Below, in pieces: positions 46,542-54,631 of a DNA stretch of 64,000 bases. The first letter of the stretch is position 1. Each line of letters opens with the position of its first letter. Under the pieces are notes generated by a model, which saw nothing but the letters and a program-made list of their open reading frames with translations, had not been told where the DNA came from and made no database searches. A program made the translations under genes and the position numbers. Origin of the DNA: Acetobacterium sp. KB-1 (GTDB taxonomy: Bacteria > Bacillota > Clostridia > Eubacteriales > Eubacteriaceae); contig NZ_CP030040.1 in the NCBI RefSeq assembly GCF_003260995.1, forward strand, positions 1,973,995 to 2,037,994. Reading direction: 5' to 3'.

Positions 46542-47867
46542 ATGTCGCAACAACCGTATGGCCTGGTTCTTAGTGGTGGCGGTGCCAAGGGCGCCTTTGA
46601 AATGGGCGTCTGGAAGGCGCTCAGAGAATCTGATTACTCCCTGGGGGCTGTGATCGGAACCTCGGTCGGGGCGCTAAACGCCGCTATGATTGCCCAGGAT
46701 GACTATGAAATTGCCATGGAATTCTGGTCCAATCTGACCATTAACCAGGTTCTTGATTTAAATAAAGAAATGACCAATACCTATGTGGATAAGTGGTCAA
46801 AGGAAAGTTTTGATGTGTTCAGAACCGGTTTTTTAGCCGCTCTTTTTTCAGACGGTTTGGATATTTCGCCGCTCCGACACAATCTTACCCGAATGATCTG
46901 TGAAGACACCATCCGCCGCTCAACGATCCGGTTCGGACTGGTAACAGTTGATATTACCAGCCTGAAGCCACGTCAGCTAATGATAGAGGACATTCCCAAC
47001 GGTCAGTTGATTGACTATTTGCTGGCGAGTGCTGCCCTACCCATTTTTCAGAAGCTGGAAATTGATGGTAAAACCTATCTTGATGGGGGGTTTTTTGATA
47101 ATGTCCCGATAAATTTTATGCTGGAACAGCATTTCAACCAGATTATTTCGGTGGAATTCCCTGCTCCGGGAATGCGTAAATGGGTACGGGATAAACAAGC
47201 AAAAATCATTACTGTTAATAACTCCGAATATCTTGGCGGCGTCCTCGACTTCGATTCCAGGCAAATCGAGCTGAATATCCAATTAGGTTATCTGGATGCC
47301 TTAAAGGTTTTTGGCCTAGTCGACGGCCGATACTTTTACCTGAACACAAAAAAAAGCAACACCTTTTTCAGGAAGTTCATCAATACCTTGGGTCAACCGC
47401 TATCAAACCAGAAACAGTTGCAAAAAATGCTGGCGCTGCTTTGCCTATCACCTGACGCCGGGAAAAACGATGTTTTAAGAACCCTGGAAAACTTGTTGCA
47501 GAAAACCTCGTTTAGAAACCAGCCCCTCAGCCTTGCGATGCTGGAAATCACCGGCAAAAGCGTGGGTGTCCCACGACTGGAAAACTATTCCATTGATTTT
47601 TTCATTCAGGCCATTCTTAAAGAACTAAACCGGCTTTTGGATGAAAACCTCAATCTGTTGGATAATCCTAAAATCATCGGAACCTTTTTTACCCCTGCCA
47701 ACAGCAGTTTGCTACGTTACAATTTCATTACTTTTTATCTTGTCTTTTTGAGTATTCGGGGTGATCTCAGTCCGGAACGAATGTCAACCTTTTTAAGTAA
47801 ATTTTCGCCGGACATTGCCCTCTCAATGATTACTGTTTTCTATATTCATGAAGTTATCAACCACTAA
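46542..47867 (+). CDS. Patatin-like phospholipase
   Basis: 441 residues. The patatin domain occupies about 1-215: oxyanion loop GGGAKGAFEMG (near 12), nucleophile Ser in GTSVG (near 45), and the catalytic Asp in DGGFFDN (near 180). The C-terminal 220 residues are helical without a recognised domain. No signal peptide, so probably a cytosolic or membrane-associated lipid acyl hydrolase. SD AGAGGTG lies 9 nt upstream. Confidence 0.9.
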   Translation: MSQQPYGLVLSGGGAKGAFEMGVWKALRESDYSLGAVIGTSVGALNAAMIAQDDYEIAMEFWSNLTINQVLDLNKEMTNTYVDKWSKESFDVFRTGFLAALFSDGLDISPLRHNLTRMICEDTIRRSTIRFGLVTVDITSLKPRQLMIEDIPNGQLIDYLLASAALPIFQKLEIDGKTYLDGGFFDNVPINFMLEQHFNQIISVEFPAPGMRKWVRDKQAKIITVNNSEYLGGVLDFDSRQIELNIQLGYLDALKVFGLVDGRYFYLNTKKSNTFFRKFINTLGQPLSNQKQLQKMLALLCLSPDAGKNDVLRTLENLLQKTSFRNQPLSLAMLEITGKSVGVPRLENYSIDFFIQAILKELNRLLDENLNLLDNPKIIGTFFTPANSSLLRYNFITFYLVFLSIRGDLSPERMSTFLSKFSPDIALSMITVFYIHEVINH

Positions 47868-47892
47868 AAAAAGAGCTTTCGCTCTTTTTTTT
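47866..47892. terminator. Bidirectional terminator between patatin and SEC-C genes
   Basis: AAAAAAGAGC-TTTC-GCTCTTTTTT hairpin starting at the patatin stop codon and running to the SEC-C stop, usable from both sides. Confidence 0.9.
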
Positions 47893-48391
47893 ATAGTCCA
47901 CAACACTTTTTATATTTTTTCCCGGAGCCACAAGGGCAGGGATCGTTTCGACCAACCTTTACCTCATTGACCACGGTTTTTGATCGCTTGTATTCTTTTT
48001 CCAGCTCAACTCGCTGCTCCACCGTGAAAAAGTTATCCCATTCCGCCAAAGTATAAAGCCATTCTGCCGGAACTGCCAGCATATTTTTATAAAGTTTGGC
48101 AAAATCGATCTCCAGCTTGACTTCTGAATCCAAGTCAATGGTCTCAAGATCAATAGGGGCCGTTAGACTGTCGCTAATGCCATCGAGAAAACCCATGTAT
48201 TGGGGCGGAACCATCTTGCTTTCTTTAATCAGGTCTTCTACCTTACCGGAAATGGTTGTAATTTTCTCGCCCAGAATCTTCTGATACAGAACCTTTTCCT
48301 CAGCACAATATTTTTCCCAAAAGGTATTTTGTTCTTCCTGGGTGCTACAATTCTCTTCGATGTAATTTTTCCACGCATCGTATAAACTCAT
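47891..48391 (-). CDS. SEC-C motif protein
   Basis: 166 residues, mostly helical, ending in the zinc-binding SEC-C motif [19 protein letters not shown], as in the SecA tail. Similar small proteins are common in Firmicutes; ribosome or SecB-like binding has been suggested for some, but the function here is unknown. SD GAGGAG precedes ATG 48391. Convergent with the patatin gene. Confidence 0.85.
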   Translation of the reverse strand: MSLYDAWKNYIEENCSTQEEQNTFWEKYCAEEKVLYQKILGEKITTISGKVEDLIKESKMVPPQYMGFLDGISDSLTAPIDLETIDLDSEVKLEIDFAKLYKNMLAVPAEWLYTLAEWDNFFTVEQRVELEKEYKRSKTVVNEVKVGRNDPCPCGSGKKYKKCCGL

Positions 48392-48603
48392 TTGAATTTC
48401 TCCTCATAATAATATCATTTTATTATATCCCAAAACCACCGGGAATTAAACCATTTTCTGACAAACCCCTACAAATTACTTCAATCGGAACAGCGCCAGG
48501 CTGATTTTACTTAAGGCAGCTTTAATTTAAAGCTCTTGTTGATTATAATCGCATTCCAGTTTACAATGATTGTATAATAAAACATGCTGAAAGGAATAGT
48601 CAA

Positions 48604-49656
48604 TTGAAAAACGATAAACCCGACCCGATCAAAATAAAAAACAGTAAGAATCGACCCGATGAGGAATTGGTCTCGGTCTTAATAAAATATTTGAGTTTGA
48701 CTTTAGTTGTTGCACTTGTTTGGGGCTTTTATTTTAACCTCGCATTGTTACCCCGTTTGGGCTATCATCCGCTTTTTATCATTCTGTTTACACTTGTCCC
48801 CAATTTATTGGTTTTTATTATCATGTCCCATTTAATTCGCAAAAAATTAAGCTACCTTAAAACGTTGCAAAAAGGATCCGAACGGATCGCCGCTGAGAAT
48901 TTTGAATCCTATATTCCACTTCAGGACCATAACGAACTCACTGATATTGCCAATAACGTGAATCTGATTCATGATTTATATGAGGCTAAAAACAAGGCTG
49001 AATCGCTTGCTAAGATGGAAAATCATCATATTATCACCTCTGTTTCAAACGAAATACATGCCCCCTTAACTGGTATCATCGGCTATCTTGAGCGGATTCA
49101 AAACCCTGATGAACGTGACTTTTCCAAAAAAGAAGCCTATCTTAAGATTGCTCTTAAAAAGGCGTATCAGGTCATCCGTTTTATTGACGATCTTTTTGAG
49201 CATGCCTTTACCGATAATGGCAAGGGCTACTACCAGTTCAAGGTCTATAACGGAAAACCCCTGATTCATCAACTTCTGAACACTTCCAGCCAGGCTTTAA
49301 AAGAAGCCGGATACGATGTTGTCGAGGAAAATTGCATCGAACGGGATTTCTCCCTGTGGGTTGATCTGGAACAGCTCCAACGCATTTTTGACTATCTGAC
49401 TTCCAATATTATTAAGTATGCCGACCCCGACAAACCGGTCGATTTTGGCCTGATCCTTAATAAAAACGAACTCTGCATTATTTTGCGCAATAAAACCATA
49501 AATAATCCCGATGCTGCTGGCAAAAATGTCATTGAGAACGAAGGTTCCAGCCTGGACTCCTGCCGAAAAATAATCACCCGCCATCAGGGACGGATCGACT
49601 ACTATCAACTCAACCAGCTGTTCAAGGTTGAACTGATTCTGCCGATTCATCAGTAA
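48604..49656 (+). CDS. Degenerate sensor histidine kinase (putative pseudokinase)
   Basis: 350 residues: cytoplasmic N-terminus, two membrane segments at about 28-50 and 56-78 with almost no external loop, a HAMP-like linker, a HisKA-like dimerisation helix and an ATPase-like region. The H-box reads SVSNEIHAPLTGI: Asn149 replaces the phosphoacceptor His (compare VSHELRTPLT); His152 sits at the Arg/Lys position. The N-box is partly kept (SNIIKYA near 269), but the DxGxG G1 box is not recognisable and GLGL is GSSLD. No response regulator is adjacent. Start is TTG 48604 with AAAGGA upstream. It ends in its own terminator before the ABC exporter. Confidence 0.8.
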   Translation: MKNDKPDPIKIKNSKNRPDEELVSVLIKYLSLTLVVALVWGFYFNLALLPRLGYHPLFIILFTLVPNLLVFIIMSHLIRKKLSYLKTLQKGSERIAAENFESYIPLQDHNELTDIANNVNLIHDLYEAKNKAESLAKMENHHIITSVSNEIHAPLTGIIGYLERIQNPDERDFSKKEAYLKIALKKAYQVIRFIDDLFEHAFTDNGKGYYQFKVYNGKPLIHQLLNTSSQALKEAGYDVVEENCIERDFSLWVDLEQLQRIFDYLTSNIIKYADPDKPVDFGLILNKNELCIILRNKTINNPDAAGKNVIENEGSSLDSCRKIITRHQGRIDYYQLNQLFKVELILPIHQ

Positions 49657-49672
49657 CGATAAAACAATTGAT

Positions 49673-49697
49673 GACCCCAATTCGGGGTCTTTTTTAT
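49673..49697 (+). terminator. Terminator of the kinase-like gene
   Basis: GACCCC-AATTC-GGGGTC hairpin followed by seven Ts, separating the kinase-like gene from the exporter operon. Confidence 0.9.
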
Positions 49698-49703
49698 TGT
49701 CAA

Positions 49704-49719
49704 AAATTCTTAAGAATTT
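49704..49719. promoter_or_regulatory. 16-bp perfect palindrome upstream of the exporter operon
   Basis: AAATTCTTAAGAATTT is perfectly self-complementary and lies about 155 nt before the first exporter gene, right after the terminator. A convincing promoter was not found near it, so operator function is a guess. Confidence 0.45.
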
Positions 49720-49875
49720 GAGTAACCTGATCTTCATAATTAACGCTTATACTTAAACTATCCTATCAGTAAATACGCTGCCATCAAAAATTAGGAGAAA
49801 CAATCAACAAAATTAAATAAAGTCGCAAGTATTTATTTTTTAATCTCGTACCAAAATGAGTTAAGAGGAGACGTT

Positions 49876-50820
49876 ATGAAGAAAAAAGGAATTATTTTAT
49901 GTGTTGTGATCGGGGTAGCCCTATTGGTCGGCGGAGGTGCCTATGTTTATGGCAATTCCCAACCCACCCCGGCGGTTGCTGTCAAAACCACCCCACTTTC
50001 AAAAGCAACCCTGCAAAACACCATTTCCGCCACTGGTGTCATTGAAAGCTATACCAAGGTCAAAGTCAGCGATACCAGCAATGATAAAATCGAAAAACTC
50101 TATGTTTCGGTTGGTCAATGGGTCGATAAAGATGATTGGTTATGTCAGCTCTACAACAAAGAAGGTGACAGTTACAGCTATGTCAAGGCCACAGCCAGTG
50201 GAACCATCACCGCCATGAACGCCGTTAAAGGGAACCCCGCCAATGGTGAGCTTTTTACCATTGAGGACACCAACGACCTTAAAGTGCGAGGCAAGATTAA
50301 AGAAGCTGATTTAAATCACATCCACAAAAATATGCCGGTGCTGGTAAAATCGGATGCTACTGGGGATACCGTTTTCCCCGGCAACCTGACTAAAATTGCG
50401 CCAACAGCAATTAAAACCGAAACCGCCACCAGTTCAACAGCAACAAAGGCTGAATTTGAAGTTGAAATTGACCTTCCATCCGATACCACCGGATTAAAAA
50501 TCGGAATGACTACCCGCTTAAGCATAATCAGCGAAGAACGTCCCGATGTTTTCTGTGTTCCCTTTGAAGCTCTGGTGATGAATGATTCCGGTCAATCCTG
50601 CGTCTATGTTGCCAAAGAAAATCCTGTCGAACAAGGCTCTTTCACAGTCGAATCGATTCCCATCACCACGGGTCTGGAAACTGATTCTTTAATTGAAATC
50701 GCCGGTGATCTACTTAGCGATGGACTCGCCATTATTAGCCAGCCCCAAACGGTCCAGCCCGGTATGGCCGTTACTACGGTGCAGCCCGGTACGACAGTGA
50801 CTGAAGAATTGACGGTGTAA
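49876..50820 (+). CDS. MacA-like periplasmic adaptor / membrane fusion protein of ABC exporter
   Basis: 314 residues: N-terminal membrane anchor (about 5-25), then beta-barrel and barrel-sandwich (lipoyl-like) regions (ATGVIESYTKVKVS; VGQWVDKDDWLCQL; ATASGTITAMNAV) and a late beta-barrel (PFEALVMNDSG). The long coiled-coil hairpin of E. coli MacA is absent, as usual in Gram-positive bacteria. Overlaps the ATPase gene by one base. SD AGAGGAG precedes ATG 49876. Confidence 0.9.
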   Translation: MKKKGIILCVVIGVALLVGGGAYVYGNSQPTPAVAVKTTPLSKATLQNTISATGVIESYTKVKVSDTSNDKIEKLYVSVGQWVDKDDWLCQLYNKEGDSYSYVKATASGTITAMNAVKGNPANGELFTIEDTNDLKVRGKIKEADLNHIHKNMPVLVKSDATGDTVFPGNLTKIAPTAIKTETATSSTATKAEFEVEIDLPSDTTGLKIGMTTRLSIISEERPDVFCVPFEALVMNDSGQSCVYVAKENPVEQGSFTVESIPITTGLETDSLIEIAGDLLSDGLAIISQPQTVQPGMAVTTVQPGTTVTEELTV

Positions 50821-51551
50821 TGATGCGAAATAAAATTATTGAAATGCAGGGGATTGTCAAATCTTATTATCTGGGTACCCCCAATGAACTGGAAATTCTC
50901 CACGGTATTGATTTGGATGTTTATGAAGGTGAGTTTTTATCGATTGTCGGCGCTTCCGGTTCCGGTAAATCCACCTTGATGAATATTCTTGGAGCCTTGG
51001 ACCGCCCCACTAAAGGGCACTATTATCTGGATCATCTGCCAATGGAAAATGTTCGCGACGATGGGCTTTCAAAAATCCGCAACAAGAAAATCGGCTTTGT
51101 TTTCCAGACCTTTAATCTCATTCCCCGTTCGACGGCTTTAAAAAACGTGGCTCTGCCGATGCTTTACGGTGGAGTGCCGCGGAGCGAACGATCACGACGG
51201 GCCTCTGAACTCCTTCAGCTGGTGGAAATGAGTGGTCGAGCCCATCATCGGCCCAATGAATTATCCGGCGGACAAAAACAGCGCGTGGCCATTGCCCGGG
51301 CGATGGCCAACGATCCGGCCATCATCCTCGCCGATGAACCGACCGGAGCCCTGGACACTCATACCGGTCGCCTGGTTATGGATATTTTTCACCGGCTCCA
51401 TCAGGAACAGGGAAAAACGATTATTTTAATTACCCATAACGTCGAATTGGCCGAAGAAACAGAACGAACCATCCGACTTCGAGATGGTTCCATTGTCGAT
51501 AACCGCAAGAATGATCAATATCAATTGGAGGGTTACTATGAATCTGTTTGA
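50820..51551 (+). CDS. ABC transporter ATP-binding protein, MacB/LolD type
   Basis: 243 residues: Walker [10 protein letters not shown] near 43, Q-loop FQTFNLIPR, signature [17 protein letters not shown], Walker [14 protein letters not shown]-loop THN. The long insertion before the signature and the GALDTHTG form fit the MacB group. Translation is coupled to the adaptor (TAATG) and to the permease (14-nt overlap). Likely exports a peptide, lipid or drug; substrate unknown. Confidence 0.96.
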   Translation: MMRNKIIEMQGIVKSYYLGTPNELEILHGIDLDVYEGEFLSIVGASGSGKSTLMNILGALDRPTKGHYYLDHLPMENVRDDGLSKIRNKKIGFVFQTFNLIPRSTALKNVALPMLYGGVPRSERSRRASELLQLVEMSGRAHHRPNELSGGQKQRVAIARAMANDPAIILADEPTGALDTHTGRLVMDIFHRLHQEQGKTIILITHNVELAEETERTIRLRDGSIVDNRKNDQYQLEGYYESV

Positions 51552-52788
51552 AAATATCCGGCTGGCCCTGGAGGGACTGCGGGCCAACAAGATGCGAGCT
51601 CTTTTAACAATGCTGGGAATTATCATCGGGATTTCCTCAGTTATGGCAATCTCCACGCTGGGTTCGGCGATGACTGGCTCCGTCACCAAAACGATGGATA
51701 AAATCGGCGGAAAAAATATTATGGTTTATGTAACCGCCAAAAACTATGAGGTGGCCTCCACCTTTCAAGAAGACGACTATGTGACCATGGACGAATTGGA
51801 AAACTTCAAAGCGGCCTATTCTGATGAGGTTAAAGCCATCAGTACCTCCAGTTCGCTGGGCGCTGGTGAGCTTAGCAAAGGCTATATTCACCGAAATGTC
51901 ACCCTCACTGGGGTCAGCCCTGACTATAGCATGGTTAATAATGTCAAACTGGTTCAGGGGCGCTTTATCAGCCCCCGCGATGTGCAAGGCGACCGCCATG
52001 TCATCATTATTGATACAACCGTTCGCAATAGTCTGGTTGGTATTCATGGTGATGCCCTAGGGATGGAAATTCAGGTTGATACCCAAAATACCAATGAGAC
52101 CTATACCGTCATTGGCGTTTATGAAAAACTGGTGATTGATAACCCGCTGTTTAATATGGGTGACGAAACTCGCATTGAGTGTTTTATTCCTATTTCAACC
52201 GCTATGGCTTTAAACAGCGAAACGGCCAATGTTTCCGGATACACCAATTTTACCATTATGGCAACCTCCGGGACCGACTCCGCAGCCTTTTCTCAAATCA
52301 GCAAAGACTATTTTATCAAAACCCTGGCAAAGTCATCTGATTTCACCATTCAGGCTGAAAGTCTGGAAGCCATGGCCAGTGAAGCGACGGGAATGCTTGG
52401 AACCTTATCTCTGGGGATCTCGGTTATTGCGGGTATTTCGCTGTTAGTCGGCGGGATTGGCGTCATGAACATTATGTTGGTGTCGGTCACCGAACGAACC
52501 AAGGAAATTGGCATCCGTAAGGCTTTGGGGGCGCGTAATTCAGCCATTCGCAGTCAGTTTATTATTGAAGCGATTATCATCTGCCTAATTGGCGGACTGA
52601 TCGGCGTCGGGCTCGGCTCCGGCTTAGGGATACTGGGTAGCACACTAATGAAATTCCCGTCAACACCACCCTTTGGTCCGATGATTATTGCCCTGTGTTT
52701 CTCGATGGCCATCGGCGTCTTCTTTGGTTTTTATCCGGCCAATAAGGCCGCCAAGCTGGATCCGATTGATGCACTGCGGTATGAGTAA
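51538..52788 (+). CDS. MacB-like ABC transporter permease (FtsX domain)
   Basis: 416 residues with the MacB layout: membrane segment at about 20-45 (KMRALLTMLGIIIGISSVMA), a large extracytoplasmic MacB_PCD domain to about 280, then three segments (VGGIGVMNIMLVSVTERTKE, IGIRKALGA, and the C-terminal pair). Ends with the typical ANKAAKLDPIDALRYE. ATG 51538 has GGAGG upstream; an in-frame start at 51484 lies inside the ATPase gene and was rejected. Unlike E. coli MacB, ATPase and permease are separate. Confidence 0.95.
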   Translation: MNLFENIRLALEGLRANKMRALLTMLGIIIGISSVMAISTLGSAMTGSVTKTMDKIGGKNIMVYVTAKNYEVASTFQEDDYVTMDELENFKAAYSDEVKAISTSSSLGAGELSKGYIHRNVTLTGVSPDYSMVNNVKLVQGRFISPRDVQGDRHVIIIDTTVRNSLVGIHGDALGMEIQVDTQNTNETYTVIGVYEKLVIDNPLFNMGDETRIECFIPISTAMALNSETANVSGYTNFTIMATSGTDSAAFSQISKDYFIKTLAKSSDFTIQAESLEAMASEATGMLGTLSLGISVIAGISLLVGGIGVMNIMLVSVTERTKEIGIRKALGARNSAIRSQFIIEAIIICLIGGLIGVGLGSGLGILGSTLMKFPSTPPFGPMIIALCFSMAIGVFFGFYPANKAAKLDPIDALRYE

Positions 52789-52826
52789 GGCTGTCTAAAA
52801 GCAAATTTATAAGTCTTCTCTCACAT

Positions 52827-52866
52827 AAAAAAAGTCCGCAGCCATATGACACTGCGGACTTTTTTT
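52827..52866. terminator. Terminator after the exporter operon
   Basis: AAAAAGTCCGCAG/CTGCGGACTTTTT with a 10-nt loop; A and T flanks let it work in both directions. Confidence 0.93.
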
Positions 52867-52912
52867 AGTCCCTAAAAGCGTCTTGCCAGTTAAACAGGCT
52901 AGACCATCGGAT

Positions 52913-53041
52913 TCACTTAGTATCGGTAACCGCGGTCGCCAACTGGAGCCGATCGGCTGTTTTAGATAGGTCTCTTTGATCCACATCGATCCCTTTGACT
53001 TTCGCATTGTATGATTTAATAAATTGGTAGGCACCATCGCT
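52913..53041 (-). pseudogene. Decayed C-terminal fragment of an unidentified gene
   Basis: Between the exporter terminator and the PucR-type gene, one minus-strand frame stays open for 42 codons with protein-like composition (DGAYQFIKSYNAKVKGIDVD ... SKTADRLQLATAV) and a natural stop TGA at 52913-52915. It has no start codon or ribosome-binding site, and an in-frame stop lies just upstream. I do not recognise the parent family. The rest of the 301-nt gap holds only the terminator and unassigned sequence. Confidence 0.45.
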
Positions 53042-53089
53042 TTAGATTATTCGGACTTAGTCTGATCGCTTTAAATGTTCATATATTGC

Positions 53090-54433
53090 TTAAGCCTTCA
53101 GTAATTTTTCATCGCCTAAATAAGCCAGCAATTTAAACGACATCATCAATGAGAATTTTATTTCACTATCTGTCAGTGACACTGCCATAATTTCTTCGAT
53201 TTTTTTGATGCGATATTTCATTGAGTTTCGGTGAATTTTAAAATATCGGGCAGTCTTTGTCACATTGCCGTCATGCTGAAGATGAATACACAGATTATGA
53301 CAATAATTTGTTTTGTATTGCTGATCATAACCCATCAAATCAGTTAATGCCGTATTGCAGAAGTCTTTTAAGCCGGTTTGACCAGCCACTATTTCAAATA
53401 AATGATAGCAGGCATATGCCTCATAATAATAAAGGGATTCCTCCGGATTCATCGCTATTCCTAATTCCAATGCTTTGACGGACTGGTTGTAGTGGCTTTT
53501 AAGCCCTGCCAAATCCTGAAAATAAGGGCTGACACCAGCTTTCATCTGATTACTGTTTAAAAATTCAATCAGCTTACTTTTGGCACCGTCAGAAACCGCT
53601 TCTTTTTTATCACTTGTCAACAATACAGTGATTTTATTCTGATAAAGAATTGATTTTTCAGTTCCTAAGATACGATTGATAATGCTTTTAACATAGCTTA
53701 ACGACATTCCCTTTTCTGTTTTTAATTCCGAACTGACTGTAACCAGGCATAAATGCTCTTTTGCATACAGTCCCAGCTTTTTCCCCTGCTTTTGAATTAT
53801 TTCTGCGCTAAAAATTCTTTCTTCAAGGATGCCGATCAGAAAATGCTCAACCTCACTATATAATTGACTGCTCTGAATGGGTTCCTTTTGCAGCTCACTG
53901 GCTACCACACTGCACAGCAATTCAAGTAGCCCAAAATCCATCGGTTCAAACGCTTTTTTGGCCTCAACCACGGCGATATGTCCAATATTCTTATCATTGA
54001 TTGCAATTTTATGTGCCATCCAGCGGGTTGGCGAATAATCAAATTCTTCAATGCAGGGGCTCTCGCTGGAATAAAGCCGTTCAAACACACCACTGTCATT
54101 GAGTTTTTTGATCCGTTCATAAGCATCAAATTCTTCTTCCGGCGCGGTGGAAGGCCAGGATGGATCACCAACCTCGGCATTTTTATTAAAAGCCACCACA
54201 TTGTAGCCCATATCGCTGACAAACATCGGATTTCCCAATACCTCATAAGCGATATCAATGATATGCTGCAGGCCTCCGCATGATAAAAGAGCCGTCATCA
54301 ATTTTGCTTTTTTTCGTTCGAAACGCCGTTTTTGCATGCATAAGGTTCTGATCATGTGAGTCGTTTTCTGTTCATCTGGATGACTTTTCACCCGAATTCG
54401 ATTTGAGTCTTTCGCGTTTTTCTTTTCTTTCAT
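53090..54433 (-). CDS. PucR/CdaR-type transcriptional regulator
   Basis: About 447 residues. N-terminal region helical, then a GAF-like sensory segment (YEVLGNPMFVSDMGYNVVAF), a GGDEF-like middle, and the C-terminal PucR helix-turn-helix (HLQHDGNVTKTARYFKIHR, MKYRIKKIEEI). Such proteins activate catabolic genes in response to small ligands. TTG 54493 would add 20 residues but sits over the promoter -10 box; ATG 54433 is preferred. Divergent from the flavoenzyme gene, its probable target. Confidence 0.88.
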   Translation of the reverse strand: MKEKKNAKDSNRIRVKSHPDEQKTTHMIRTLCMQKRRFERKKAKLMTALLSCGGLQHIIDIAYEVLGNPMFVSDMGYNVVAFNKNAEVGDPSWPSTAPEEEFDAYERIKKLNDSGVFERLYSSESPCIEEFDYSPTRWMAHKIAINDKNIGHIAVVEAKKAFEPMDFGLLELLCSVVASELQKEPIQSSQLYSEVEHFLIGILEERIFSAEIIQKQGKKLGLYAKEHLCLVTVSSELKTEKGMSLSYVKSIINRILGTEKSILYQNKITVLLTSDKKEAVSDGAKSKLIEFLNSNQMKAGVSPYFQDLAGLKSHYNQSVKALELGIAMNPEESLYYYEAYACYHLFEIVAGQTGLKDFCNTALTDLMGYDQQYKTNYCHNLCIHLQHDGNVTKTARYFKIHRNSMKYRIKKIEEIMAVSLTDSEIKFSLMMSFKLLAYLGDEKLLKA

Positions 54434-54478
54434 CGCTAACCTGCTTTTTAAAATTATAAATCGCTTCTTTTCGTTTAT

Positions 54479-54507
54479 ATTATATGTATTCAATACTTAA
54501 AATGCAA
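54479..54507 (-). promoter_or_regulatory. Promoter of the PucR-type regulator
   Basis: TTGCAT (54502-54507), 17 nt, TATAAT (54479-54484) on the minus strand. The flanking sequence has TTTGCA on both strands (54502-54530), a possible regulator site shared with the divergent gene, whose own -10 is poor. Confidence 0.75.
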
Positions 54508-54631
54508 ATCAATCTGTTGTCATTTTGCAAATAAAATACTCACTATTTTTTGCTGAATTGACATTGTTTTAGCTCATATTCCTGATAGAATTAATCTAAG
54601 TAAACGATTTACAAAAGAAAGCAGGTTTGAA

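Noticed and set aside
52807-53037. 76-codon minus-strand ORF after the exporter operon
   Set aside because: It runs through the terminator, has no ribosome-binding site, and its composition is poor; the neighbouring frame (52913-53041) is more protein-like.
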